Of a stretch of DNA of 64,000 nt, positions 43,445-53,834 are shown piece by piece. Positions within the stretch are counted from its first letter, which is position 1. Each line of letters starts with the position of its first letter. The stretch is from Candidatus Leptofilum proximum. Its GTDB lineage: Bacteria > Chloroflexota > Anaerolineae > Promineifilales > Promineifilaceae. The notes beneath the pieces were generated by a model. It did not search any database. It was not told where the DNA came from and worked only from the letters and a program-made list of their open reading frames with translations. The position numbers and the translations under genes were made by a program. The stretch is taken from the NCBI GenBank assembly GCA_016710325.1, contig JADJXK010000001.1, positions 682,001-746,000 of the forward strand, in the 5' to 3' direction.

Positions 43445-44217
43445 AACACCGGCTTTCGCTTTTCGCGGAAGGCGGCCAGGGCTTCCAGGTGATCGGGCTG
43501 GGACCACAGATCAACAAAGAGGCTGGTTTCTAGCTGGTTGGTGACCGTACTCTCTGGCTGGCTGGTGGCGTAAACGAGCTGTTTGCTGGCCGCCAGGGCA
43601 TGTTGGGGCAGTTTGATGAGCGATTGGGTGAGGTGGGTAACGGCCGTTGCCAACCCTACCTCTTCAGCCACCACCTGCTGCACCAATCCCAACTGCTGCG
43701 CCTCCTCTGCCGAGAAAATGCGCGAAGTCAGCAGCAAATCGAGTGCTCGTGCCTGCCCCAGCAGGTTGACCAGCCGCCCGGTGCCGCCCCAGCCGGTGCA
43801 CAGCGCATTGCGCACCTGGGCAAAACAAAACCGAGCATGGCTGGCCGCCACACGCAAATCACAGGCGGTGAGAATTTCGCAGCCACCGCCAAATGCGTCG
43901 CCATTCACGGCAGCAATGACGGGGATGGGCAGCCGGGTGAGCTGCACCAGCGCGTCACGCATCACCCGGTTGAGGCGCTCCCCCGCCTCCCGCTCGGGAT
44001 GCTCACTCAGCTCCTTCAGATCACCGCCAGAGACAAACGCTTTATCGCCCACGCCAGTGATGATAAGAACACGAACGGCCGTATCCGCCGCCACCTGCGC
44101 CACCGCTTCAGCAAACGCCTCCTGCGCCGTCCAGTTCAACGCATTCCGCGCCTCTGGCCGGTTCATGCGCAGCGTGGCAATACCTTCTTGTTGTGTCAGA
44201 ATGATTTCGTTGTTCAT
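43432..44217 (-). CDS. Enoyl-CoA hydratase/isomerase (crotonase) family protein
   Basis: A 261-residue crotonase-fold protein that acts on acyl-CoA thioesters. ATLRMNRPEARNALNW, ITGVGDKAFVSGGDLKEL and AVNGDAFGGGCEILTACDLRVAA give the CoA site and oxyanion hole. The segment where hydratases have the catalytic Glu (PEI.lG..PG.GGTQRL) reads VRNALCTGWGGTGRL, so that Glu is missing and true hydratase activity is doubtful. The start is ATG 44217 because the longer frame only translates an intergenic repeat; no strong ribosome site. The 3' end runs into another repeat. Orphan in its context. Confidence 0.85.
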   Translation of the reverse strand: MNNEIILTQQEGIATLRMNRPEARNALNWTAQEAFAEAVAQVAADTAVRVLIITGVGDKAFVSGGDLKELSEHPEREAGERLNRVMRDALVQLTRLPIPVIAAVNGDAFGGGCEILTACDLRVAASHARFCFAQVRNALCTGWGGTGRLVNLLGQARALDLLLTSRIFSAEEAQQLGLVQQVVAEEVGLATAVTHLTQSLIKLPQHALAASKQLVYATSQPESTVTNQLETSLFVDLWSQPDHLEALAAFREKRKPVFGKR

Positions 44218-44259
44218 GGTGTAAGTGTACGAGGAGGGAGGGGAAGTGAAAAGTAAAAA

Positions 44260-44416
44260 GTGAGCAAGTGGCAGGTAGGAAGTTGCAGGTGGCAAGTGGC
44301 AGGTGGCAAGTAGCAAGTGGCAATTGGCAAGTTTACCAGGCATCGAGCACCCCTTCACCCGTTCACCTTGTCACCCCGTCACCTTACCACCCCGTCACAC
44401 CGTCACACCGTCACCG
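44260..44416. repeat. Short tandem repeats, GGCAAGT and CCGTCAC types
   Basis: 44260-44336 consists of variants of AAGTGGCAGGTGGC; 44351-44416 consists of CACCCGTT/CACCTTGT/CACCCCGT/CACACCGT units and forms the last codons of the LacI gene (SSVTV and stop). Confidence 0.75.
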
Positions 44417-45425
44417 AACTCTCCCGCACAACTAACTTTGGCTGCAAAACCGCGGAGGGCGATCCCAAATTCTCTTCATTGTCGAGTAGGGTAAGCAGCT
44501 GTTTCACACCCTGGCGCCCCATTTCGGCCACATCCTGGCGCACGGTGGTGAGCGACGGGGAAAAGTAAGGCGATTCGGGAATATCGTCAAAGCCAACGAT
44601 GGCCAGATCTTGGGGAATTTGCCGCCCCATTTGCCGGGCAACCTTCATGGCGCCCAGCGCCATTTGATCGTTGCAAACAAACACGGCATCCATCTCCGGG
44701 TGCCACTCCAGCAGCATACGAATGCAGCGCTCGCCGCTGCTAGGCATCCAGTCGCCATTAGCGATGTAACTTTCATCGACGGTACGGCCGTTTGCCACCA
44801 ACTCCTCACGCCAGCCCAGTTCACGCTGCCGGGCTTCCCACCAGTTCATCGGCCCGGTGATCAGGCCAATCTTTTGCCGCCCTTGGGCAATCAGATGCTG
44901 CGTGGCAATACGCCCGCCGTGTTTGTTGTCGATGACGGCCGTTACCAGATTCGGCCGTGGCTGCGCGTTCAAAAAAACAATAGGTACTGTCAGGTTAGGC
45001 AGCGCCTGCTGAATCAAATCCCGGTTTTGTCCGATTTCCGGTACGGCCCATAAAATCCCATCGACATGATAAGACAAGATCTCGCCCAGCACCTGGTTGG
45101 CGTCAAACTCCTCGGCATTGGGCAAAATGTTGAGCATCAACGAGTAACCTTCTTCAACGGCCGCTTCTTGAATGCCTTGCAAAACCAGCGACGGTCCGTA
45201 CAGGCCGATGCTGGAACTCACCACCCCCAGGGAATAACTCCGGCCACGAATCAGGCTGCGGGCAATCTTGCTGGGCTGGTACCCCAGCGTGTCAATCACC
45301 TGCTGCACGTGTTCTCGGGTGTCCGAGGCAACATCGGGACGGTGGTTCACCACACGTGAGACGGTCTGAGTAGAGACCCCAGCAGCCGCAGCAACCTCTT
45401 TAATCGTGACCCGTTTATGATTCAT
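44403..45425 (-). CDS. LacI-family repressor of the arabinose locus
   Basis: A 340-residue repressor. N-terminal HTH: VTIKEVAAAAGVSTQTVSRVVNHRPDVASDTRE (4-36), hinge GYQPSKIARSL, then a periplasmic-binding-protein-like ligand domain (VVSSSIGLYGPS, VPIVFLNAQPRP, AVFVCNDQMALGAMKVARQMGRQIPQDLAIVGFDD). The start is ATG 45425 with AGGAG upstream; the longer frame to 45485 covers its own operator. It is divergent from the transport/arabinose operon, with matching operators at both promoters, so it should repress both until arabinose or a derivative binds. The ligand is inferred from context. Confidence 0.93.
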   Translation of the reverse strand: MNHKRVTIKEVAAAAGVSTQTVSRVVNHRPDVASDTREHVQQVIDTLGYQPSKIARSLIRGRSYSLGVVSSSIGLYGPSLVLQGIQEAAVEEGYSLMLNILPNAEEFDANQVLGEILSYHVDGILWAVPEIGQNRDLIQQALPNLTVPIVFLNAQPRPNLVTAVIDNKHGGRIATQHLIAQGRQKIGLITGPMNWWEARQRELGWREELVANGRTVDESYIANGDWMPSSGERCIRMLLEWHPEMDAVFVCNDQMALGAMKVARQMGRQIPQDLAIVGFDDIPESPYFSPSLTTVRQDVAEMGRQGVKQLLTLLDNEENLGSPSAVLQPKLVVRESSVTV

Positions 45426-45468
45426 TTTTTCTCCTGCAACCTGGGAAATACCAGGAATTGGCGTGGCC

Positions 45469-45480
45469 GTTATCGTTAAC
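45469..45480. promoter_or_regulatory. LacI-type operator at the repressor gene promoter
   Basis: GTTATCGTTAAC, nearly identical to the perfect palindrome at 45668-45679, sits just downstream of the minus-strand -10 box, over the expected start point. Suggests autoregulation. Confidence 0.75.
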
Positions 45481-45487
45481 ATCAATC

Positions 45488-45516
45488 AGTGTAGCATAGC
45501 AGCCAAAAGGTGTCAA
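45488..45516 (-). promoter_or_regulatory. Sigma70-like promoter of the LacI gene
   Basis: On the minus strand TTGACA (45516-45511), 17-bp spacer, TACACT (45493-45488): near-consensus. The operator at 45469-45480 follows at once. Confidence 0.8.
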
Positions 45517-45639
45517 TTTGGAAAAAACGCACCAAAAATCCCGTACTCTATGGTAAATAATGAGAAACGATGGCCTGGAATCCAGTCAAGTTACACCAGC
45601 AAAATGACAAAAATCTGCACAACTTGCCCAAAAAGAGGC

Positions 45640-45667
45640 TTGACGCCACCAAAATGTATGATAATAT
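45640..45667 (+). promoter_or_regulatory. Sigma70-like promoter of the arabinose transport/catabolism operon
   Basis: TTGACG (45640-45645), 16-bp spacer, TAATAT (45662-45667). The operator begins at the next base, so bound repressor would cover the start point. Confidence 0.7.
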
Positions 45668-45691
45668 GTTAACGTTAACGGTAACGATAAC
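45668..45691. promoter_or_regulatory. LacI-type operator (perfect palindrome plus overlapping half-match)
   Basis: GTTAACGTTAAC (45668-45679) is a perfect 12-bp palindrome; GGTAACGATAAC (45680-45691) directly follows as a second, imperfect site. Both match the CG-centred pattern bound by LacI-family proteins. Confidence 0.8.
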
Positions 45692-45762
45692 ATAGCACCC
45701 ACCGTAACTTTTATTCACGAGCCAACGCCCTGTTGGCTGCAAAACACAAAGAGGAAGAGAAA

Positions 45763-46899
45763 ATGAAACATTCCAAACTATTTCTTGTCTTGCTTGCCCT
45801 TTTAACCGCCATGTTCATCACGGCCTGTAGCTCTTCTGGTGCAGAACCAGACACCAGCAGCGACACCGCAGCCGACACCAGCACCGAAGCCGTTAGCGAA
45901 CCAGCCGAGGAAGCCCCCCTGGTCGGCATCTCCATGCCCACCAAGTCCTCCTCCCGCTGGATTTCCGACGGCGAAAGTATGGTGAAGGTCTTCACCGAAT
46001 TGGGTTATAGAACCGACCTGCAGTTCGCCGAAGATGATATTCCCAATCAATTGGCGCAAATCGAAAACATGGTGACCCAGGGCGCCAAAGTGTTGATTAT
46101 TGCGGCCATCGATGGCTCTACCCTGTCTGACATTCTCCAGAAAGCTCATGACCAGGGTGTCCTGGTGGTTGCTTATGACCGCCTGATCACCAAAACTGAA
46201 AACGTCGACTACTATGTCACCTTCGACAACTTCCAGGTGGGTGTCCTCCAGGCCAGCCAGATCGAAACTGCCCTCGGTTTGAAAGATGGCAATGGCCCGT
46301 TCAATATCGAACTGTTCGGTGGTTCCCCGGACGACACCAACGCCTTCTACTTCTACGACGGCGCGATGTCTGTGCTGCAACCCTACATCGACAACGGTCA
46401 ACTCGTGGTGCAATCTGGCCAGATGGGCATGGACAAAGTCTCCACCCTCCGTTGGGATGGTGCTGTTGCCCAGTCTCGTATGGACAACCTGCTCAGCGCG
46501 TACTACACCGACAAGCGTGTTGATGCCGTTCTCGCTCCTTACGATGGTCTTAGCCGTGGAATTATCTCCTCCCTCAAAGGTGTAGGTTATGGCAGCGAAG
46601 ACCAGCCCTGGCCAGTGATCACCGGTCAAGATGCCGAAGTGGCCTCCATCAAACAAATGATCGCTGGTGAGCAAATGTTTACCGTCTTCAAAGACACACG
46701 CGAACTGGCGAAACAAGCAGCCACGATGGTTGATTCCGCGCTGAAAGGTGAAGAAGTACCGATCAACGACACTTCCACCTACAACAATGAAGTGAAGGTC
46801 GTTCCTTCCTTCCTGTTGATTCCCTACAGTGTTGACATCAACAACTACGCCGAAATCTTGGTGGACAGCGGTTACTACACCGAAGATCAACTCAAGTAA
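45763..46899 (+). CDS. chvE: Sugar-binding lipoprotein of multiple-monosaccharide ABC transporter (ChvE type)
   Basis: A 378-residue binding lipoprotein. Signal sequence with lipobox FITAC (Cys22) followed by an acidic Ser/Thr linker; mature part starts PLVGISMPTKSSSRWISDGESM, close to ChvE/XylF proteins, with FAEDDIPNQLAQIENM, YDRLI....VDYYVTFDNFQVG and PYDGLSRGII. These bind aldoses such as arabinose, xylose, glucose and galactose. ATG 45763 is preceded by GAGGAAGAG. First gene of the operon. An intercistronic hairpin separates it from the ATPase gene, probably keeping its mRNA level higher. Confidence 0.92.
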   Translation: MKHSKLFLVLLALLTAMFITACSSSGAEPDTSSDTAADTSTEAVSEPAEEAPLVGISMPTKSSSRWISDGESMVKVFTELGYRTDLQFAEDDIPNQLAQIENMVTQGAKVLIIAAIDGSTLSDILQKAHDQGVLVVAYDRLITKTENVDYYVTFDNFQVGVLQASQIETALGLKDGNGPFNIELFGGSPDDTNAFYFYDGAMSVLQPYIDNGQLVVQSGQMGMDKVSTLRWDGAVAQSRMDNLLSAYYTDKRVDAVLAPYDGLSRGIISSLKGVGYGSEDQPWPVITGQDAEVASIKQMIAGEQMFTVFKDTRELAKQAATMVDSALKGEEVPINDTSTYNNEVKVVPSFLLIPYSVDINNYAEILVDSGYYTEDQLK

Positions 46900-46911
46900 A
46901 TTCTGATTTCC

Positions 46912-46960
46912 AAGCGGGTGAGGACTTAAATCTTGAACAAAGAAAAGTTCTCACCCGCTT
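46912..46960 (+). terminator. Intercistronic hairpin after the binding-protein gene
   Basis: AAGCGGGTGAGGACT (46912-46926) pairs with AGTTCTCACCCGCTT (46946-46960), 15 bp with one mismatch. It lacks a T tract, so partial termination or RNA stabilisation is more likely than full termination. Confidence 0.6.
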
Positions 46961-47029
46961 CTACATTCGGCTTCCCTGGATAAGTCGTCACCTGCCACTC
47001 TATTTATTCCGCGAAATAAGGAAAGCAAA

Positions 47030-48571
47030 ATGACAGACATCATTCTGGAAATGCGAAATATCACCAAGACGTTTCCTGGCGTCAAAGCGCTGGACGATGT
47101 GAGCTTTCGCGTTAAACAAGGTGAAATCCATGCCCTCGTGGGTGAGAACGGGGCAGGGAAATCTACCCTGATGAAAGTCTTGAGTGGCGTTTATCCCCAC
47201 GGAACTTACACAGGCGATATTTATTTCCAGGGCAAGGAATGCCATTTTAAAGATATCAACCAAAGCGAAGCGGTTGGTATCGTGATCATTCACCAGGAAC
47301 TGGCCCTGATTCCAAACCTGTCCATCGCTGAAAATCTCTTTCTGGGTAATGAACGCCAAAAGAATGGCGTTATTAGTTGGGTCGATACCTTCGCTCAAAC
47401 CCAGGGACTGCTGCAAAAAGTGGGTCTGCGCGAATCGCCCAAAACGCTGGTTACCGACATTGGTGTGGGCAAACAACAGCTTGTTGAAATTGCTAAAGCC
47501 CTGGCAAAAGAAGTGCAGCTGCTGATTTTGGACGAGCCCACCGCCAGTCTCAACGAAAACGACAGTGAAGCACTGCTAAACCTGCTGCTTCAGTTTAAAG
47601 AACACGGCATTTCATCTATTTTGATTTCGCACAAACTGAGTGAAGTCTCTAAAGTTGCTGATTCAATCACCATTTTGCGCGACGGGGCGACCATTGAAAC
47701 GCTGGACTGCCAGACCGACATCGTCACCGAAGACCGCATCATTCGCGGCATGGTGGGGCGTGATTTGGTTCACCGGTTCCCCCCACGTGAATCGAATATT
47801 GGCGAGACGATTTTCGAAATCCGTGATTGGAATGTTTACCATCCCCAGCATGAAGACCGTAAAGTCAGCAGCAACATCAATCTTCATGTGAAGCGGGGCG
47901 AAGTGGTTGGTATTGCCGGGTTGATGGGTTCCGGGCGCACTGAACTGGCGATGAGCATTTTTGGACAGGCATACGGCCGCCACATCACCGGAAAAGCATA
48001 CAAATACGGCAAAGAGCTCGATCTGAGCTCAATTGAAAAAGCCATCGCCAACGGCATTGCCTATGCCACCGAAGACCGCAAAACATATGGCCTCATTCTC
48101 ATCGAAGATGTCAAAGAGAACATTACCCTGGCCAATCTAGACGCCATCACCGATGGAATTGTGATCAATGAGCCGAAAGAACTGACGGTCACCCGTGAAT
48201 ACCGTGACAAACTGAACATTCGGTGCTCCAGCATTTTGCAGAAGACCGTTAACCTCTCTGGTGGAAACCAGCAAAAAGTTGTGCTAAGCAAATGGCTGTT
48301 TTCCAAACCGGACATTCTGATTTTAGACGAGCCAACGCGTGGCATTGATGTGGGGGCTAAATACGAAATTTACACCATCATCAACCAGCTGGCCGATGAA
48401 GGAAAAGGTATCATATTAATTTCCTCTGAATTACCGGAAATCTTGGGGGTATGTGACCGGATCTACGTGATGAGTGATGGGAAAATCGTTGGCGAAATGC
48501 CCGCCCAAGAAGCCTCGCAAGAAAAAATTATGAAAGCCATTATGCGGCAGGAAGAGGTAGCACCTTCATGA
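47030..48571 (+). CDS. mmsA: Multiple-monosaccharide ABC transporter ATPase (MmsA/GguA type)
   Basis: A 513-residue double ATPase. First half: Walker A GENGAGKST (38-46), signature GVGKQQLVEIAKALAKE, Walker B LLILDEPTASL. Second half: degenerate Walker A LMGSGRTE as in XylG/RbsA/GguA, signature LSGGNQQKVVLSKWL (about 409-423), Walker B ILILDEPTRGIDVG. It powers sugar uptake together with the permease, whose start overlaps its stop by four bases (ATGA). Only the first half is expected to hydrolyse ATP efficiently in this family. Confidence 0.95.
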   Translation: MTDIILEMRNITKTFPGVKALDDVSFRVKQGEIHALVGENGAGKSTLMKVLSGVYPHGTYTGDIYFQGKECHFKDINQSEAVGIVIIHQELALIPNLSIAENLFLGNERQKNGVISWVDTFAQTQGLLQKVGLRESPKTLVTDIGVGKQQLVEIAKALAKEVQLLILDEPTASLNENDSEALLNLLLQFKEHGISSILISHKLSEVSKVADSITILRDGATIETLDCQTDIVTEDRIIRGMVGRDLVHRFPPRESNIGETIFEIRDWNVYHPQHEDRKVSSNINLHVKRGEVVGIAGLMGSGRTELAMSIFGQAYGRHITGKAYKYGKELDLSSIEKAIANGIAYATEDRKTYGLILIEDVKENITLANLDAITDGIVINEPKELTVTREYRDKLNIRCSSILQKTVNLSGGNQQKVVLSKWLFSKPDILILDEPTRGIDVGAKYEIYTIINQLADEGKGIILISSELPEILGVCDRIYVMSDGKIVGEMPAQEASQEKIMKAIMRQEEVAPS

Positions 48572-49734
48572 AAACATTAATGACCCTTGTACGCAACAAC
48601 ATCCGCGAATATGGCATGTTAATTGCCTTAATCGTCATCATGCTGTTCTTCCAAATTCAAACCGATGGGACGCTGATGCGCCCTGTTAACCTCACCAATT
48701 TGATTTTGCAGAACAGCTATATCGTCATTATGGCCCTGGGGATGCTGCTCATTATTGTGGCTGGACACATTGACCTGTCTGTTGGTTCGATAGCTGGATT
48801 TATTGGGGCGGTAGCGGCCGTTTTACTGGTGCGCTACGATGTCAATGTCTGGTTAACTGTGCTCATCAGCCTGTTTGTGGGGGCGCTCATTGGGGCGTGG
48901 CAGGGGTACTGGGTCGCTTACGTCAAAATTCCGGCCTTTATTGTGACCCTTGGCGGCATGTTAATCTTCCGCGGCCTCACGCTGGCGCTGCTGGCCGGTG
49001 AATCGGTTGGCCCTTTCCCCGAGACCTTTCAAAAACTGAGTTCAGGCTTTATTCCTGATGTATTTGGCAATGAAGGCTTTCATATCACCACCATGGTCAT
49101 CGGTGTCCTGCTTTCCCTGCTCCTGGTTTATATGGACGTCCGTTCACGCCAAAACCAGCAAAAGTATCATTTTGAAGTGACCCCCTTCCCGTTTTTTGTT
49201 CTGAAAAACGTCCTTATTTCGGGCGCCATCCTTGGTTTATGCTACCTGATGGCTTCGTACAAAGGTTTGCCCAACGTGCTGATCGTGTTGATGGTGTTGA
49301 TTGTCCTCTACACCTTCCTGACCACGCAGACCGTCATCGGGCGCCGCATTTATGCCCTTGGGGGAAACGAAAAAGCCGCTAAACTCTCTGGCGTCAACAC
49401 AACCCGCCTGCTCTTTACCACCTTTGTCAACATGGGTGTGCTCAGTGCCCTGGCGGGGATGGTTTTTGCCGCCCGGTTGAACTCGGCTACGCCCAAAGCG
49501 GGCAATGGTTTTGAACTGGATGTGATTGCGGCCGTTTTCATCGGTGGTGCGTCCGCCAGTGGTGGCATCGGCACGGTCATCGGGGCTATCATTGGCGCGT
49601 TTGTGATGGGCGTGATGAACAACGGCATGTCCATCCTGGGCGTTAACATCGACTGGCAGCAAGTCATCAAAGGGCTGGTTCTCCTCGCCGCCGTCTTCTT
49701 CGATGTCTACAACAAAAACAAGAGCGGCTCATAA
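48568..49734 (+). CDS. mmsB: Multiple-monosaccharide ABC transporter permease (MmsB/GguB type)
   Basis: A 388-residue membrane permease of the ribose/xylose group. About ten hydrophobic segments, with the family landmarks AGHIDLSVGSIAGFIGAVAAV, KIPAFIVTLGGMLIFRGL, and near the end RIYALGGNEKAAKLSGVN (the ATPase-contact loop) and GNGFELDVIAAVFIGGASASGGIGTV. An extra hydrophilic loop (about 190-215, RQNQQKYHFEV) is typical of the MmsB/GguB subgroup. Translationally coupled to the ATPase gene. Confidence 0.95.
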   Translation: MKTLMTLVRNNIREYGMLIALIVIMLFFQIQTDGTLMRPVNLTNLILQNSYIVIMALGMLLIIVAGHIDLSVGSIAGFIGAVAAVLLVRYDVNVWLTVLISLFVGALIGAWQGYWVAYVKIPAFIVTLGGMLIFRGLTLALLAGESVGPFPETFQKLSSGFIPDVFGNEGFHITTMVIGVLLSLLLVYMDVRSRQNQQKYHFEVTPFPFFVLKNVLISGAILGLCYLMASYKGLPNVLIVLMVLIVLYTFLTTQTVIGRRIYALGGNEKAAKLSGVNTTRLLFTTFVNMGVLSALAGMVFAARLNSATPKAGNGFELDVIAAVFIGGASASGGIGTVIGAIIGAFVMGVMNNGMSILGVNIDWQQVIKGLVLLAAVFFDVYNKNKSGS

Positions 49735-49804
49735 GCACCGCTGCTTCATGAATCGGCCCTGGAATTGAAGCTGTCGTTTAGACTTCAAGTCATGGGAGAT
49801 AAAG

Positions 49805-51406
<1,602 letters not shown>

Positions 51407-51410
51407 ACTT

Positions 51411-51440
51411 GACCAGGTGACAGGGTGACAAGGTGACAAC
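51411..51440. repeat. GGTGACA tandem repeat
   Basis: Three to four copies of GGTGACA(A/G)G directly after the kinase stop codon, of the same type as at 43337. Confidence 0.75.
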
Positions 51441-51487
51441 ATGTCAGCTAATGACCTTTGCCATTATAAATAAGAGCGAGGAAACTC

Positions 51488-52135
51488 ATGCAAGAAAAAC
51501 TGCGCCAGATTGTCTGTGCCCTACACGCAGAGCTGCCCACCAACAACCTGGTCGCCTGGACCAGCGGCAATATCAGTGCCCGCGACCCAGATTCCAACCT
51601 GGTGGTCATTAAACCCAGCGGCATTAAATTCCCAGACCTGACGCCGGAAAACATGGTGGTGGTCAACATTGATGGCGAGATAGTGGAGGGGAACTACAAA
51701 GCGTCGTCAGACACCGCTTCGCACTGCTACATTTACCGCCACATGCCCCAGGTAAACGGCATCGTGCACACCCATTCCCGGTTTGCCACGGCGTTTGCCA
51801 CACACGGCCGTTCCATCCCCTGCATCACCACCGCCATGGGTGACGAATTTGGCGGCGACATTCCTTGCGGCGGTTTTGCCCTGATTGGCGGTGAGGAGAT
51901 TGGCCAGGTTGTTGTCGACACGCTGCAAGGCAGCCGCAGCCCCGCCTGCCTGCTGCAAAGCCACGGGGTGTTTACGATTGGCCCCACTGTGGAGAAAGCG
52001 GTGAAAGCGGCCGTCATGACCGAAGACAACGCGGCGATCGCCTGGGCCTCGCTGCTCATGGGCACGCCGCTCACCCTTGCCCCAAACGACATCGATAAGC
52101 TGTATGACCGCTACCAAAATGTTTATGGGCAGTAA
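51488..52135 (+). CDS. araD: L-ribulose-5-phosphate 4-epimerase (class II aldolase family)
   Basis: A 215-residue zinc enzyme that epimerises L-ribulose 5-phosphate to D-xylulose 5-phosphate, feeding the pentose phosphate pathway. WTSGNISARDPDSNLVVIKPSG, the Zn ligands HTHSRFATAF (about 89-94) and SHGVFTIG (third His about 160), and NAAIAWASLL are all family marks. Fuculose-phosphate aldolase is a related possibility, but its place between kinase and AraA genes favours AraD. ATG 51488 follows GAGGAAAC. Confidence 0.9.
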   Translation: MQEKLRQIVCALHAELPTNNLVAWTSGNISARDPDSNLVVIKPSGIKFPDLTPENMVVVNIDGEIVEGNYKASSDTASHCYIYRHMPQVNGIVHTHSRFATAFATHGRSIPCITTAMGDEFGGDIPCGGFALIGGEEIGQVVVDTLQGSRSPACLLQSHGVFTIGPTVEKAVKAAVMTEDNAAIAWASLLMGTPLTLAPNDIDKLYDRYQNVYGQ

Positions 52136-52136
52136 G

Positions 52137-52218
52137 TAAGTAAGAAGTTGCAAGTGGCAGGTGGCAAGTAGCGAGTGGCTAATTCCAGAAAACCTGCAAC
52201 CTGCCACCTGCCACCATC
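52137..52218. repeat. GGCAAGT-type repeats with inverted copies
   Basis: AAGTTGCAAGTGGCAGGTGGC on one side and CCTGCAACCTGCCACCTGCC on the other form an imperfect hairpin around 20-25 nt just before the araA ribosome site. Same family as 44260-44336. Confidence 0.7.
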
Positions 52219-52229
52219 AAGGAAAACAA

Positions 52230-53738
52230 ATGAACACCGATATTTTTTCCCCCCTAGAAACCTGGTTTGTCGTCGGCAGCCAGCATTTGTATGGACCAGA
52301 AGCTTTAGAACAGGTCTCGGCCAACGGCCGTGTCATTGCCGACGCGCTGAACGATTCTGGCCAGCTGCCCATCAAAATCGTTTATAAACCCATTGTGACA
52401 ACGCCGGAAGAAGTGTACAACGTCTGCCAGGCCGCCAACACGGCCTCCAACTGCATTGGCCTCATCTTCTGGATGCACACCTTCTCCCCGGCCAAGATGT
52501 GGATTGCCGGGCTGAGTGCGCTGCAAAAGCCGTTTGCCCAGCTGCACACCCAGTTCAACGCCGAGATTCCCTGGGCCATCATCGACATGGACTTCATGAA
52601 CCTGAACCAGACGGCCCACGGCGGGCGTGAGTTTGGCTACATCGGGTCGCGAATGCGGCTGGCGCGTAAGATCGTGGTGGGGCATTGGCAGGATGACGAG
52701 GTGCTGGAACGGCTCAACGTCTGGCAGCGGGTGGCCGCCGCCTGGCACGATGCCCAGGGAGCGCGCTTTGCCCGTTTTGGCGACAACATGCGCGAAGTGG
52801 CCGTCACGGAAGGCAATAAGGTGTCGGCACAGCAGCAGTTTGGCTACTCGGTGAACGGCTACGGCATGGGTGATCTGGTGGCGTATGTGAATGGGGTGAC
52901 GGAAACGGCCGTTACCGACCTCATCGCCGTCTACGAAAAAGAGTATACCCTGACCCCCACCCTGCAGAACGGCGGCAGCCAGCGGCAGGCCCTGCGTGAC
53001 GCCGCCCGCATCGAGCTGGGCATTCGCGCCTTTTTGGAAGAAGGCGGTTTTAAAGGGTATACCGACACCTTCCAGGATTTGCACGGCCTCAAGCAGCTGC
53101 CCGGCGTGGCCAGCCAACGCCTCATGGCCGACGGCTACGGCTTTGGCGCCGAAGGGGATTGGAAAACGGCCGCACTCCTACGTGCCATGAAGGTAATGAG
53201 CGCCGGTTTGCCCGGCGGCACCTCCTTCATGGAAGATTACACCTATCACTTCAGCCCGTCCGGCGACAAGGTGCTGGGGGCGCACATGCTAGAAATCTGC
53301 CCCAGCGTCGCCAACGACAAGCCATCGCTGGAGATTCATCCTCTGGGCATTGGCGGCAAAGAAGACCCGGTGCGCCTCGTCTTCGATTCGCAGACCGGGC
53401 CAGCCATCAACGCCTCGCTCATCGACCTGGGCAGCCGCTTCCGCCTGATTGTAAACAAGGTGGAAGTTGTGCCAACCGATGAACCGCTGCCCAAACTGCC
53501 GGTAGCCCGCGCGCTGTGGATTCCGCAGCCCAACCTGAAGGTGGCCGCCGCCGCCTGGATTCTGGCCGGGGGGGCGCACCACACCGGCTTTAGCCTGTCG
53601 CTGACGCCCGAATACATGGAAGATTTTGCCGAAATGGCGGGCATCGAATACCTGCTCATCGATGAAAACACCACCACTTCGCAGTTCAAAAAAGAGCTTA
53701 ATTGGAATCACACAGCCTATTGGCTGGCGCGCTGCTAA
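52230..53738 (+). CDS. araA: L-arabinose isomerase
   Basis: A 502-residue Mn-dependent enzyme converting L-arabinose to L-ribulose. N-terminus TWFVVGSQHLYGPEAL is the AraA hallmark; HTFSPAKMWIAGL, and the catalytic Glu and His regions GGTSFMEDYTYHF (about 330-342) and HMLEICPSVA follow, with GAHHTGFS (His ligand) near the end. Length equals E. coli AraA (500). The start ATG 52230 has AAGGA upstream; the upstream in-frame extension is repeat sequence. Followed by a strong terminator. Confidence 0.97.
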   Translation: MNTDIFSPLETWFVVGSQHLYGPEALEQVSANGRVIADALNDSGQLPIKIVYKPIVTTPEEVYNVCQAANTASNCIGLIFWMHTFSPAKMWIAGLSALQKPFAQLHTQFNAEIPWAIIDMDFMNLNQTAHGGREFGYIGSRMRLARKIVVGHWQDDEVLERLNVWQRVAAAWHDAQGARFARFGDNMREVAVTEGNKVSAQQQFGYSVNGYGMGDLVAYVNGVTETAVTDLIAVYEKEYTLTPTLQNGGSQRQALRDAARIELGIRAFLEEGGFKGYTDTFQDLHGLKQLPGVASQRLMADGYGFGAEGDWKTAALLRAMKVMSAGLPGGTSFMEDYTYHFSPSGDKVLGAHMLEICPSVANDKPSLEIHPLGIGGKEDPVRLVFDSQTGPAINASLIDLGSRFRLIVNKVEVVPTDEPLPKLPVARALWIPQPNLKVAAAAWILAGGAHHTGFSLSLTPEYMEDFAEMAGIEYLLIDENTTTSQFKKELNWNHTAYWLARC

Positions 53739-53776
53739 CACATTGTTCTCCTCCTTTTGTTTTGTGTTTGGTTTGT

Positions 53777-53810
53777 AAAAAAGCGGTGATTTCGGCGTCA
53801 CCGCTTTTTT
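53777..53810 (+). terminator. Rho-independent terminator after araA
   Basis: AAAAAAGCGGTGA (53777-53789) and TCACCGCTTTTTT (53798-53810) make a 13-bp stem ending in six T. Confidence 0.92.
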
Positions 53811-53834
53811 ACGCTACGGCTTACGCAGATGAAG

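Noticed and set aside
45802..46890. Minus-strand frame of 362 codons opposite the sugar-binding protein
   Set aside because: Shadow of the chvE gene caused by its codon use; the plus strand has a clear lipoprotein and family matches.
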